Positions 43,874 through 55,859 are shown, counted from the stretch's first letter. The stretch: 64,000 nucleotides of DNA from Favolaschia claudopus (GCA_037176885.1 JAWWNJ010000011.1:1364001-1428000), one strand, 5' to 3'. Program-made: numbers and translations. Notes: generated from the sequence alone by a model not told the origin.

Positions 43874-46815
43874 ATGGATGAAGCCTCATCCGAAGAAAAA
43901 TCTACGAGGCGTTCTGGCGCGATTTACAACAATGCCGAGCTTCTCTACTCGCTAATAGAGTTAGGAACCATACGATTACTGTTCCCAGGCAATTTATTGA
44001 CATAATCACAAAGGCAGGAAATTGCGAACGCGGTCAAACCGTATGAAGAGACTATGGTTATCCTTCGCGCCAAACTCGACTCCTCCACGGAACTGTTGCT
44101 CTCCCAAGACACGTCGCATATCGAGGCGGAACTGGATGCATTGAAGACCGCTTTGAAAGCAAGCGGACTCGGTTTCATTGCGGCAAATGCGGATGAGCCC
44201 CAGGTTTTGCGCTTTGTCGGAGAGTACCACTCCCTCGTTTCCTATCTCGAACGAGAGATTAAGCGACTGTCTCCCCACCCCGAAAATGTGCAACCCATTA
44301 GTCCGTCCACGATCGTACCAGCTGTGGTCAAAGCCTTCGTCGATGCCAAGCAGCGGTTCGACTACACGCAGAAACAGTATTCCGATACTTTGAAGGAGCT
44401 GGACGATGTGAAGAAGCAATTGGCTGAGCAGGCTGCCGCGTTTGGAACAGATCGTGCGGCCTTGGAAGAGTCCCTACGCGCGGAGCAACAAACCGCTGCT
44501 AACCTCGTTAACTCTCACGTTCTCCTTTCAGCTCAAGTTCAAAAGCTTAAACAAGGCATCGATTTCAATTTAGCGGAAGCGCAAGACCGGCAGAGTAAAT
44601 TCCAAGTCATGGAAGCGGAGCGTGATTCCCTCAAGCTCCAGCTCGCGACTTTGGAGGGAAATCTCGCCACTGCTCACGCAAAGTCGGAAACGTCGACGGC
44701 CCAGTGTCACGCGGCGCAGGAGGAGCTGAAGAAAACCAAGGAGGATAACGATAAGAATACGCGGACGATTCAAACCGAGCTGGACGAATGGACGTCCAAG
44801 TGTCTGCAAGTCGAAGTGGAATTGTCGACCACGGCAGGCGACTGGCAGAAGAAATTGGATGGCGTTGAGGCCGATATTGACGAGTGGAAGGGCAAGTGCC
44901 TTGCGCTTGAGAAGGATTTGGAATCTTCCCGAGAGAGCGACGGGCAATCCCATGCAGAGGTTGATCAATGGAAGGCGAAGCATGCCCAGGCAGAGGCCGA
45001 CTTGCTGGCTGCAACGAATGAGCATCAAGCCAAGCTCAACTCCTGGGACACCGAACGCATCCGGCTGAAGAACCAAGCCCAACGCAACGCCGACCTCATC
45101 ACACAACTCCAATCCGACCGTCTCACACTTGACTCCCAACTCAAGGACGTTCAAGCTGAACGGAATACTTTTCGAGACGCACTCCAAAGCAGTACTTCAC
45201 AAGCGCCCACGCAGAATATCACTGCTTCGGAGCAGCCGAAGCAGATTCCCCCCTCAAAAAGCAATGGGACCCCTTTTCCCTTCAGAAGTAGTAAGCCATC
45301 CATTGCTTAGATAGAGATCTTGCTGAGAGCGCTTTCTCAGGAGCACCTCCAGTATCTGGCAAGCCCACTGCAAATGTGTTTGAAGGACCCCCTTCTTCCT
45401 CACCTGAACCTATTGCTTCCACGTCTCAGCTTCCACCGCGATCCTCCAGCACTGCGTCCGCCACGGCCCCTTTTCCCTTCAAAAGTAGTAAACTATCCAT
45501 GCTCAGATAATGATTTTGCTGAGAGCGGTTTCTCAGGAGCACCTCCAGTATCTAGCAAGCCCACTGCAAATGTGTTTGAAGGACCCCCTTCTTCCTCACC
45601 TGAACCCATTGCTTCCACGTCTCAGCTTCCACCGCGATCCTCCAGCACTGCGTCCGCCACGGCCCCTTTTCCCTTCAAAAGTAGTAAACTATCCATTGCT
45701 CAGATAATGATTTTGCTGAGAGCGGTTTCTCAGGAGCACCTCCAGTATCTAGCAAGCCCACTGCAAATGTGTTTGAAGGACCCCCTTCTTCCTCACCTGA
45801 ACCCATTGCTTCCATGTCTCAGCTTCCACCGCGATCCTCCAGCATCGCATCCGCCACCCTAACTACCTCGACCGCTCCTCCTCCTCGTAAGTCGACCTCG
45901 ATTCTTCCAAACGCTGGCCTTGAATGAGAAAATGACACAGCATCCTCCTCCGCTTCCACAAGCACCATCCGAGGCTTGAGCGGCGGTGTCCCCATACGCA
46001 GAAATACTGCAGACGGCCCCAGCAGTAGTCCCGATCCTACCTCTGTCTCCGCGCATCCGTCAATTCCAGCCAAGTCGAAACCCCGCATTTCCACTCCACG
46101 ACCTTCACGAATTTTATCCTCTCCGTTTTCTGATAGCAGTGATGGTTTGAGTCTGCCTACTGCCCCGAATGTACTGGGCTCTGCGCCATCCCTGTCGCGA
46201 AATAAAAGCACGCAAGGTCACGATTCAAACTCGAACCCCGCTGCTCAGATGCCGACAAAACACACTGCAGCAGCGTCCTCTTCCGCAATCGCGTCCGCAA
46301 AGAATCTGTTCATTCCAAAAAAGCCTCCAGCAAATAGTACGTCCAACCTCAGTAAAGCCCTATACCGCGGTAATAACAACCTCTCAGATGCGCCCGTGAA
46401 ACGTCCCGCCCTCTCCCAATCCAATAACACGCCGTCCAACCCCGACACTCAAAGTACGTGTTGTCCCAGACCCCATCATCCAGCCGTATCTCACCCCCAC
46501 GTTCACATAGGTTCACTCAAGCGCTCAGCGCCAACTCCGCTGGTTTCCGAAAAGAACAAGATTCCTCGTAAAGACCCACGGCTTCCCAACAAGCCCCCAG
46601 CTCCTGAAGCGTCGTCATCCTCAACGCCCAGCTTCACCCGTCCCCCGACTGTCATACTGCCGCCTGGGGGGAACACGCGGCGCCCTTCTGGAGCACCTCC
46701 CCCACCCATTACGCCTACGGCCACCATATCTCTGTCTACGACGGGCATGGCCCTAAATCGTGCTAATGGTAGGCTACCCGGGTTGTCTATGTCTTCTCTG
46801 CTCGAAAGTAGCTGA
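43874..46815 (+). CDS. Coiled-coil protein with tandem exon repeats
   Basis: Not assigned to a named family. Exon 1 (43874-43959) joins exon 2 (44014-45290) in frame as LIE-QEIANAVKPYEE. Exon 2 encodes about 400 residues of heptad-like coiled coil, with repeated WTSKCLQVEVELS and WKGKCLALEKDLE segments rich in Glu, Lys, Gln and Ala. Exons 3 (45341-45487), 4 (45537-45683) and 5 (45734-45886) encode nearly identical 49-residue Pro/Ser-rich units beginning APPVS; exon 3 differs at a few bases. The tail (exon 6 from 45941) is Ser/Pro/Asn-rich and basic, with an intron after NPDTQ. The stop is 46815 if read through; splicing at GTAGGC near 46769 would end in PRPS just after 46830. It may be a scaffold or cytoskeletal adaptor; this is inference. 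Confidence 0.8.
45270..45733 (+). repeat. Tandem exon-intron duplication, 197-bp unit
   Basis: Units start at 45270, 45467 and 45663 (lengths 197 and 196 bp). Each contains a complete intron of 49-50 bp, with TGCTGAGAGCG near its 3' end and TTTCTCAG as acceptor, plus the 147-bp exon. Copies 2 and 3 are almost identical; copy 1 differs at several intron bases. The one-base length change lies in the second intron, so coding frame is unaffected. Confidence 0.9.
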
Positions 46816-47203
46816 CTGTTGACTGCAGGTCACCAACCCAGACCGTCATGACTGATGTTGACTGATGATTCTCCTTGGAACTGTATTTTACCTTGTATAA
46901 TTGTCGCCGGAGGGTCCTCTAGGTTTACTGCTAATAGCTATTGCTAACTTATTTCGCTAAATATTGTACCACTCTCTTGCTGTGTATACACTGTGCTATT
47001 CGCTTTCACAAAAGCCAAACGAAGTCAATTCGTTGCTTGTATATACCATTACAAACGGAGGTGAGTGCTAGGTTAGCGCGACAAGTACATGTATAGCAGA
47101 TCAGAAAAACTCCCAGAGACAACGCCAACATGATAAATAAATAACCCTGAAAAACATCGTGATAGCTCGCCCGTCAACGGGCGTGAATTTGTTACTTGAC
47201 TTT
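46816..47203. other. Intergenic between convergent genes
   Basis: Shared 3' flank of the coiled-coil gene (+) and YVH1 (-). AT-rich, with no gene seen. It may hold the alternative last exon of the coiled-coil gene near 46829-46852. Confidence 0.45.
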
Positions 47204-49122
47204 CTAGACCACTTCATCGACTTTGGATCGGTTTATGCAGAATCCCTGTCAGCATCCAAGCGAATGAGAAGGGAGAAAAGGATGTAATACTGCGAGCATA
47301 CCGGAGTGACCCACTCCTTGCAACCACAGCACATGCCCGCCCAGTCATAATTTCCTAGCTTGGCGCCACATTTTTTGTTCGGACACGCGATCTTCCCAGC
47401 GATCTCGCCCGACTGTAAGAAAGGTTCCATCCATTTCATCTGTAGGCAGAATGCCATCAACAGAAGGACGCAGGAAAGCCACAAGAACTCGCCGGCTCTA
47501 CAAAGTATCCAGAGCATTTTGGGTTTATGAGGATCGGCGGACTGACGGGGAACGTCTTTGGCGCCCCACTTGAGAGCGGCGACATTAGCGGCGACATCGG
47601 CGACATCCCTAACCCTGGTGAGCGAAAGGCCGCGAGTTTCGGGTTCGCGAACAGTTGCGCCGCAATGTCCCCATCCGCACTGGAAAAGTGGGTCGTCGTG
47701 GCGGGCCCATTGGCATCGACCGCTGGGGGGGAGGTATCAGTAGGCGAAGCAAGGACGGCGTCCGACAAGCGGCGTCCTAAGCGCGTCGCAGCTTGGAATG
47801 CATGAGTGCTTGGTAATGGTTCTAGCTGGGCTTGTAAATCCGCTGTGTCGGCGGTGGGGCTCTCTTCGAGGTCGTCCTCTGTGTCGAGGGCGGACGTCGA
47901 TAACGCAGACATGGACAGGTCCGCGAGGCCGCTGATGACGGGACGAAGGAGTGGACGGCGGGGCCCATCTGATATGGACCGCTTGACGCCGCCGTTAGGT
48001 TGTTCAGTGGACTCGCTGGCTGCAGGCGCAGCAGAGTCCTTGTCTGCTGAGGGATCGTCGGTCTCGAGGCCGGACATCGAGAGCGCCTCTGCGAGGCCAG
48101 ATGGTCGCCGCGGCCGCGCGTTGTTCGATGAGCCGAGGCGCGGGCGCGTCACCATACTCATTGAGGGATGGCGGGATGCTACTGGGGTAGCAGCAAGGGG
48201 AGTGGGAGCTCCAAGCTGTCCGTGGTCCAACATGTGCTCCCGGGTAGCAAGCTCTTGTCTACTCGATGGATTAATCGGACTTTCAAGAGATTGCGGAACT
48301 TTCCACACCTGCACATCTTACAACGAATGCGTCGTCTTGGGCCGGCCCCAGGCGTAGCTGGGGCGGAGTCGGTCGGGGTACGTGGATATTTGGCGAACAT
48401 GTCCGTCTCTGGTAAACTTCCATCTCCATCTGCAGAAGAAGGCACGCGTGAAAGGCGTGTTATCTGAATACAGGAACCACGTACTCATGACCTCTTCCAC
48501 AGTTCTCTCCATGTAAAATCTCCTGGTGGTTTTGTCCTTCCGCGAAATGTTGAACGAGGCTTGGTGAAAAACTTCGAGTTGCTGCAAGAATCCCGGATTC
48601 GGGCTGGATTGTTAGATTGGATCGAAGATGGACCAGGTACATGAACATACTCGATGTTGGGTCTTGCTCTACGAATGATATCGAGCGCTGTTTGCGTATC
48701 GATATGTTCCGAATACATTAGGTAGGCAGCAACAATAGTTACACTGCGACCTGTTTCGTTGAAAAAAAGAGACTAGTTAGCTTCAAAAAAGCAGACGCAC
48801 TCATTCCTGCCTGGCAATGGACCAAGACTCCCCTCCCCTTGTCCAACTCCGCCTGAATGAATGTGATGGAGGGAATGAAATGAACGAGGATATCGGCTTC
48901 TTCAGTGTCATCCAGGAGGATCTGGTGGCGAACAAAGGTCTGCTCGGCCGTCAGAAGATATCGGGAGGTGATACATAGGGACAAGTGTCGAATTACTTCG
49001 TTGATAGTAACCCGTCCTCGCATAGCCGACAAAATACTGAAAATATTGTTTGCCTTGAGAGTTTCAGTATCTTTGGCGCTCGGTAGATCCCCCACCCAAA
49101 GACCAGGAATTATCTCGTCCAT
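47204..49122 (-). CDS. YVH1: Dual-specificity phosphatase YVH1 (DUSP12)
   Basis: Dual-specificity phosphatase whose zinc-binding C-terminus helps release Mrt4 from pre-60S ribosomes. The N-terminus reads MDEIIPGLWVGDLPSA. The active-site loop VLVHCQAGMSRS carries the catalytic Cys and Arg across an intron; YLMYSEHIDTQTALDIIRRARP follows. A long low-complexity Ser/Ala/Pro insert (roughly 48240-47540) separates the phosphatase from the zinc domain. The zinc domain has NPKCSGYFVEP, MKWMEPFL, CPNKKCGAKLGNYDWAGMCCGCKEWVTP and the conserved end FCINRSKVDEVV. Several short introns. The intron after FVEP (47492-47440) seems to use a GC donor and an AG acceptor, since that choice alone keeps FVEP-MKWME in frame. 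Stop at 47204. Confidence 0.94.
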
Positions 49123-50792
49123 CGTTATTGCGCCAGAAGAGCAAAGTAGTCAGGATTAGTCAAGCTCGGGACGGTTTCCCAGCTGCAGTCTGAGTCTAGA
49201 GTGTTACTCGTTGGGGCAGACACCGGAGTCCGCAAGATTATTGACACAACTGGAAGAGAAGGACGCTGGACTACCCGGCCAGCTGCGGGGTTATATAGTA
49301 GTGGTCAAGAGCCAAGGAGAATGGGAATAGGTGGAGCAATAAGATCATCGTTCGGGTCTTAGACAGGGTTGGGTGTCTTGGATGACGCACCCAACTTGAA
49401 TATTGGTAGCTTTACAATTAAATTACAGCGTTGGCGCCGAGTACTCTCTCCTCGACCGCTTTCACATCGCACACTCGCAACCGCATTGGGCGGATAAACG
49501 ATCAACATAAAAAATCCACCACTACGTAGCAGACCAAAAAAACTGTAACAGATGGCTAATAATGTCGAAGCCCACGGAGAGATAGGACCGGGGCCACCGG
49601 GCAATGGAGCAAGGAATAGAGGTTCAATTGGGCCACAAAACTATGATAATCCAGTTTGGGAGAAAGCTCTTGATCGACAAGCTACCCGCGAAGGGTCGCG
49701 ACGATAGACAACCTTGAAGTCACGGTCCGGACACTGATTTGAGGCGGTCAGTTTTTTAAACGATACGCTTGGGTTGCCTTGACGTTCAAAGAGGTACAGC
49801 GGAAAAGCCAGAGTATTGCGATAGACATTCCTTTTGAAACAGACAGACAAGAAAGCTTCGACGCTTGGACATGATGGGAAAGCTTGACGACACGCAACCC
49901 GGCGTGAGGATGTTGCACACGACACGCTTCCCATTATTCCCAGCGATGACTGAGATAAAGACATAGGACGAGCTTTCATGGAAACAATTACTTGAAGCCA
50001 ATTTTCGGCCAGTGACATTTATAGAAGAGATACTGCGCAATGGAGTACACCGCAAGAGTCAAGGAACAAGAAATAACCGCCGGCCGAGATAGGGTGAACC
50101 ATGAAGACAAGGAAGACAGCGCAAGCGAGCCGTGGAGCGTGGACATGTTTCAAAGTTTCTGACAGAATCTTTCCTAGCGTCGACTTCGGGGTCTACATAA
50201 GGTGAGCTTTCTTCTTAAGTTATCGATCGGCGGAAAAGGCGAATCTTGATGGATCTGTCTGCGCAATAGAACAGCTGAATGAAACCCCACGAAACAAGCC
50301 AGTCCAGAGAGTTCAACAGTCTGAGTTGTGCGTGGATGAGCGTTCTGATCAAGAGATCCATTGCCGGCGCCGGCCGACTCAAGCTCGGGAAATACCGGCC
50401 CTCGTTGACGCCGACCACAACATTCGAACCAACATCTGGAGTCCTGGTGGACAGACTATGAACGTCGACGGACACTCTACGCACTCTTCTTATTTGTGTC
50501 CAAAAGGTCTCAAAAATTGCCGCATTTCAGTCTCAGACGCAAGTCAATAACAAGCCTCGGAGACTCGGATTTTGCTCAGGGCGGACCTGAGCGCTAGCGG
50601 TAGAGACACCAGAGTTCAAGATATGTCCTTGCAAGTGAACTTGGACACAGAGGGAAAAATGTAGAGTTGAATTGAAATTTACAATCGCCATCGAACAAGA
50701 GTCAAGTAATCGTGGTACAACATCCCCTCTGAATCTATACATCACCGCCAACCAGGAACGAATTGCTAACACAGGTGCATTAACGGAAGCGT
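49123..50792. other. Intergenic, no gene supported
   Basis: About 1.7 kb between the 5' end of YVH1 and the 3' end of the metallothionein. Reading frames of 60-125 codons on both strands show no domain. Nothing recognised. Confidence 0.4.
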
Positions 50793-51017
50793 TTAGCACT
50801 TGCACTCGCCGGGCTTGCACGAGCAGCTGTAAAACGATGCAGCCCCAAGTCAATGGCCGTCAATTTGCGCAATTGTAGGTACCGTACCTCTCGCCGCAGT
50901 TGCAGGTCGAACTGCCGCAGTTGCAGGCCTGGTTAACAGGAACTTGGGTAGTCTATCGGTGAGGCGCGTTCAGCGAACAGGAAACGACGAGCAAGAGCCT
51001 CGACGAACAGTGAACAT
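50793..51017 (-). CDS. Metallothionein-like Cys-rich peptide, 35 aa
   Basis: A small metal-binding peptide, probably for copper or cadmium detoxification and storage. Three exons, 51017-51009 (only 9 nt), 50952-50888 and 50826-50793, join in frame to 35 residues. The core CNCGSSTCNCGE followed by SCSCKPGECKC holds eight cysteines in four C-x-C pairs. Introns are 56 and 61 bp with GT-AG ends. A TATATAAA box lies 82 bp upstream of the ATG. The mature sequence has no aromatic residue beyond Phe2, as expected for metallothioneins. The tiny first exon (Met-Phe-Thr) hides the gene from open-reading-frame scans. The only doubt is the exact 5' splice site. Confidence 0.82.
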
Positions 51018-51098
51018 GTTGGTTGCTTTGAAAGTTTGGAAGTGGTGGTTTATGTGGGTTGGAGTCTTGTCTGGTTAAATCCCGCATCCTGACTCCCC

Positions 51099-51106
51099 TT
51101 TATATA
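51099..51106 (-). promoter_or_regulatory. TATA box of metallothionein gene
   Basis: TATATAAA read on the minus strand, 82 bp upstream of the metallothionein ATG, a usual spacing for a strongly inducible small fungal gene. No copper-response site was identified with confidence. Confidence 0.65.
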
Positions 51107-52287
51107 GGCCCAAGCAGTATTTACTCCTGTTGAATCAGAGCATTCAGACCTGAATTTCAAATGGTTCAATAGATCCGCGATGACGTATCCTCAAGCGGTG
51201 TCGAGCTGAGAGCAAGTACGACTCCAGAATGGGTGGGTCGCGGCCCTGGTATTATCCTTTCGAAGATCCCTTCTTCATCTCGTTGCCGTGGCATACCCAG
51301 CCGAGCAGTCCGACACTCCCGTATTTGAGCCATTTGTGCGACCCAGCACATGGCATAAACTCCCTATCTATTAATTGCTTTCAAATAACGTGCACGTTCT
51401 TACCCTGGTGAGACTTTTGTGCCGCCCTTCGAAGCTCAGCGATCTGCGAAGCATGAGATATCAGGCATCTTTCTTCCGAAGTCAGGTTTTCCAGATTTAA
51501 TCCCGAATTCTATCATTGCGATGAGGTCCCTCGTTATTGAGGTTCATCGGACGCTTGGGAGCCTTATATGAGCGACAGGGCGGCCCTAAGTTCAGAGAGG
51601 ACAGGAACAGCGTTCTCTGTGTCAGAGCTGGTTGAGGTAAAGGTGAATCTCGGTTAACCGCATTAAAAACACCCTACAAGTCGCTTGCTTGATTATCTCG
51701 GATACCAAGATGGCCATGTATATGGCGCTAAGACTACTGTGGTTGGACGTCTTGCGTTCATAAAACATCTTCCCCTTCCCGTCGTCTTTGAGGCTTTACA
51801 GCATTGCCGAACTGTGGGATTGATTCGTTCTGAGAGGGGGGATTGAGCCTTGAGCTTCATCCGTTTAATTGCCAGTGCGCCAAAGTGCCGCTGGGCCCAC
51901 TTCAATGATATTCCGGCTTTCCAGAAGCCGAGCAAGCTTTCATGGAGCATTATTCGCCGTGGCACGTCCTTCATTTACTACCCCCACCCCACTGGCAGGT
52001 GCGTCGCGAAGATAAGCGAAGTATACGGTCGGCATTCGAGATATCATACAAGGAATGAAAAGATTATGAGCATTCTGGGGAACGGCGTGCGGCTATAAGT
52101 CACAAGCAAACGGCAGACTTGCACGTACGCACTCGAGAAACCACGAACTAACTTACCCGAAAAGGCAACTCCCTTCTCTTGACCCAATCTCCAACGCAGT
52201 GGATCGTAATCCGCGTCCATTAATACATCGAAGGGGAATAGTCTAGGCTCTAGTATCACAAAATCCACAATAATGAAACAAAAAAAA
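51107..52287. other. Intergenic, no gene supported
   Basis: About 1.2 kb upstream of the metallothionein and downstream of the SLC35-type gene. Short frames only. It may hold metallothionein regulatory sites. Confidence 0.4.
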
Positions 52288-53708
52288 TCATCGCGTCGGA
52301 CGCTCAAGCTCCTCCGGCGAGTCTGGACCCTCATCCATATCTAGCTTCCCGTTCTCCAAGTCATCCATCGCAACTCTATTGTACGCAGCAGTATCCGCCG
52401 CGGCCGCCTCTGATTCCTTGTTCTTCACCCATGTATAGTATATCGAGCCGCCAAGCACGATTGCGATTGATACAGCGCGTCCGCTGAAAAATGAATTAGT
52501 GGGAAACGCATTAACTATAACCGATAAAGTGCTTTACCTCGAGATGACATCCTTGAAATACCAGAGACCGAGGAAGGACTGTGCAACGCCACGCACGGCT
52601 GACGAGATCATATGGCTGATGGGCGAGGTGACCTTGATTGAGAGTGGGCCCGCGATGCTCATGAGGAACCCAATCACGCCCTGCAATATGATCAGGACGA
52701 AAGACCTGCGTACCATTTCAACAACCTACAGTGATAAGAGAACCCCAGAGGAAGGTCTTCAATTGACTAGTCGTGCCATCGACTGCCGCTCTGATGGCTG
52801 TATCGCTGCTGGGGTTCCCGGAAAGCAGGGCAAGTATAGCGGGGCCCTCACCGGCAATGAGCACGATGGGCGCGAGAGCGATGGCGCTCAGAAGGTTGGC
52901 ATACCAGGCCAGGAGAATCGTGCTCCCATTGACGACCGGCAGACTCTGCTTTATGACGACAGACGCGAGGGCGGTGATGGAAGAGCTAGCGACACCGAAT
53001 ATGATGCCGACGAGGGAGAGGGGGGTGCCATCCAGCAGAACGCCGATGAAGAAGCCGACGGTGACGATCGCGCAGGAGACCAGGATGAGAGGGGACGGAC
53101 GGGAATGGAGCATCACGAAGGAGACGCCGACAGTGAAGGGAAGAACGAGCCCGCGTGCGACTTGATAGAACGAGGCGTCGACGTACTTCAGCGTGTAGTT
53201 ATTGAAACTGTTATATTGACGTTAGTCCTTAACGTGAAATATTCGCGGAAAGTATAAGGATTACCTGAGACCCACGACATTCAGCGCGACCACATAGGCA
53301 AGACCTTTGCATGTTTTGAGGTCGAACGTAAGTCGCTCAGAGGAGATGCGTGCAATATCTGCTATCCCGAACAGCAGGACAGCAATGATAAGCTGTATAA
53401 GAAGAAAGAAGAGCGGGACGTCCGTTACATTCAAGACTGCTTTGTTGCTGTGAACGCGTTAGAACACGGTGTTGGTGTTCGGATAGGAATACATACGCCA
53501 TGACCATCTGTTTTGAAGGTCCGCCACGTTACATGAGAATGAAAGTGTACGAACAAAGCGAAAACATACCGCGAGGGCAGCGACGATGTAGAACAGTATT
53601 ACCGAGGTCTACAACGAAATTCAGAGGTGTTTCGAGTCGGCATACATAGGTTGAACCCACAACAAGAGCTTTTGAAGGCGGCTCTTCTGGGGGCGCATTG
53701 GAAGCCAT
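52288..53708 (-). CDS. SLC35-type nucleotide-sugar transporter
   Basis: Drug/metabolite-superfamily membrane transporter of the triose-phosphate/nucleotide-sugar type, nearest in wording to GDP-fucose transporters (SLC35C), likely in the Golgi. The N-terminus MASNAPPEEPPSK is followed by ILFYIVAALAMVMANKAVLN, then PLFFLLIQL, AYVVALNVVGLSFNNYTLKYV with the family-typical NNYTLKYVDASFYQVARGL, and VGFFIGVLLDG. Later blocks are VVIKQSLP, GVIGFLMSIAGPLSIKVTSPISHMISSAVRG, and a C-terminal cytosolic acidic tail ending ELERPTR. About ten membrane segments. Several introns. SVLF-type substrate motifs were not assigned, so the sugar is uncertain. Confidence 0.9.
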
Positions 53709-54172
53709 GGCGAGACCGAGGATTCAGGTTTTGAGCTGACTATCGCACAAGTGCCCAACGTCGCGTCCAAGAATTGTTGCGCGTTCACCGTTGCCGAGAT
53801 TTATCTCGCTACCAGTATGAGAGAGTTTTGTTGAGCTTTCAGTTCGCTTTGCTTCTAACTTGGCTATTCCTCGAGCACAGTAGATCTAGGGTTTGGAATG
53901 GGAGCGGCGGGGGCTATGGAAAAGCAGAGATCATGACAGTCCCGCGTAGGGTGGGGCTTTGATCGGGAAGTGCTTGTTGTTCTGAACCTTCATGTCGTCC
54001 AGTCTGTGAACTAAACTCACTCTTCATCTTGTTCAAGACTTTCGCCAGGTTTTTATGTTGAATTTCGACTTCACTACCCCCATGGTTGACGATTTCGCCG
54101 TTGTAACGCTGTGATTTCGGGATTTTATCCGATGCGCCTCGCTTCATATTTGCTGCTTGACTCATACCCGCG
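53709..54172. other. Divergent promoter region
   Basis: Upstream of both the transporter (-) and the acetyltransferase (+). No further gene seen. Confidence 0.4.
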
Positions 54173-54799
54173 ATGAGACCTGATATTTTGCCCTCGCATT
54201 CTGGACGCCTCGTCCTCATTCGCCCCCGAGAAGAGGACGATCCTTGCGTTGCTGCTCTACGTTCTCACCCAAACACCCGTCGCTATCTTCCTTTTACACC
54301 CACACATGTCTCACTGGAAGATGCTTGTGCCATCAGACTCAAACGCGCAGCGGACGAGACCCGCGTCCCATTCAATATTCACTTGGCCAGTTTCTCCCCG
54401 GGCTCTGACCCTGCCTCTACATTCGTAGGCAGTGTCAGTGTTACACACATCGACCTGGAGTTTAAATCGTGCAGCCTCGGGATCCTCATTTCCCCCGACT
54501 ACGTTCGCGGAGGGATAGCGACCGACGCGTTATACACGCTGCTGTCATATGTTTTCGAGGACCGAAAACTCCATCGCGCACAGATTGTTACGGCTGTTGA
54601 TAACGTCGGTATGCGTGGATGGTTAGACAAAGCGGGTGCCACTCTGGAAGGGATTAATCGGGACAGCTTTGCAAACGGCAGCGGGGGATACATGAGTATG
54701 TGCTGGTATAGCATTCTCGAGGACGAATGGAGGAGTACGGTAAAGCCCAGGCTGGAAGAAAAAATTGCTCAGGCTACTTCTTTGCTCAAAGCATCGTGA
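54173..54799 (+). CDS. GNAT-family N-acetyltransferase
   Basis: Single-exon gene encoding a 208-residue GNAT acetyltransferase of the RimJ/RimL-like type (Acetyltransf_3). Features: N-terminal SGRLVLIRPREEDD; strand beta4, FVGSVSVTHID; the acetyl-CoA loop region ILISPDYVRGGIATDALYTLLSYVF, which replaces the usual Q/RxxGxG/A with R-G-G-I-A; and the C-terminal VDNVGMRGWLDKAGATLEG, matching the conserved N-xx-S/M-xxxxEKxGF region. The acceptor is unknown; fungal relatives acetylate small molecules or protein N-termini. The start ATG is the first in frame and gives the usual length. It faces away from the SLC35-type gene and runs toward the HMG-box gene. Confidence 0.9.
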   Translation: MRPDILPSHSGRLVLIRPREEDDPCVAALRSHPNTRRYLPFTPTHVSLEDACAIRLKRAADETRVPFNIHLASFSPGSDPASTFVGSVSVTHIDLEFKSCSLGILISPDYVRGGIATDALYTLLSYVFEDRKLHRAQIVTAVDNVGMRGWLDKAGATLEGINRDSFANGSGGYMSMCWYSILEDEWRSTVKPRLEEKIAQATSLLKAS

Positions 54800-54924
54800 A
54801 CGGCTAGAGTTTCTTGGGCGGTCGCAAATCAAACGTGTAGTCCTCACAACTACGGTTCCAGACTATGTATGCTTACTGTACAACAATTGCAGACCTCTCC
54901 ATCCATCGCTCGTCTCTGCAGAAA

Positions 54925-55859
54925 TCAGTCGTCGTGCTTCGGGAAATTGATGTATTCCTTCATGAACATCTCCAGCTCATATTCTTCCTCTGCAGGCTGT
55001 CCAAATTCTTCTTGAAGCAAGCGGGGGCAGCTACCAGCCCTGATCTTCAAAGTTTCCAGAGACTTATCTGCCGAAATCCTCCTTATCTCAAATATTTCAT
55101 TGAACTGGTCGCATATGGTCGTCGGGGTCGGGTCGATGCATGGGTACAGCTCCGCGTACTCGTGGGGAGATTGAAGTAGAGTGGGTGAGACGCAGGTTGA
55201 CGCAGAACCCGTAAACTGGGCATCGACGCAAAACTGCGCTGCTGGGCGTCGTGTACCAGTCGACTTGGATGCAGGATCATTATCATGGCGGGCCACTGCA
55301 GTATGTGCATGCGAAAGCTTGACGGGTAACTCTCTCAGTTATACACGGCTAAATCCACAAATTGAAATCCGTACCTTGTTCGAATTCTTCTCAAGTCTGC
55401 GGTCTACCAGAGTGTGTTCGCCGGGGGATAGTTTGACTTGCTCAGCCTGCTCAACAAAATGTTGCTTTTGAACTGCAGTCATCTTCTTCCACACCATTCC
55501 CGCTACTTTCGACACCACCGGCTGTAACGTCGATTCTTTGGGGAACCACTCTTGACTCAATAGCCACGAGCGAAAACAAAAGAACTGATTTGGGGGACGC
55601 CGACTCGGACTCGAAGTCGTTTTGCCTGACGCTGGTTTGGAATCGGGGAGTTCGTCATGAGGCGTACTAGTAGAAATGACATCTTGCGCGGACGGCAGAT
55701 GGGTAGACAGGTTTATGAGCAGTTGACAAACTTCACATAAGGGTCAGCCAGAGGAAAGATCCAGACAAGGAGGGAATAGCAACCTAGGATATCAAGCTGC
55801 TGTTTGAGAGAGTCTGAGGTCTGTTTCGCAGTTGTGTGGGACTTTTGAGACCGTGCCAT
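54925..55859 (-). CDS. HMG-box domain protein
   Basis: DNA-binding protein with one divergent HMG box. The box reads RRPPNQFFCFRSWLLSQEW, then VVSKVAGMVWKKMTAVQKQHFVEQAEQVKLSPGEHT, with the conserved N-x-F-x-x-F-R start and the W-K-K-M second helix. Three or more exons: exon 1 begins MARSQKSHTTAKQTSDS at 55859, exon 2 carries the box, and a later exon encodes an acidic C-terminus ending MKEYINFPKHDD. Fungal HMG-box proteins of this form include sexual-development regulators; a mating-type role is not supported here, since no homeodomain or pheromone genes are nearby. The junctions around exon 1 to 2 are only approximate. The protein is about 230 residues. Confidence 0.75.
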
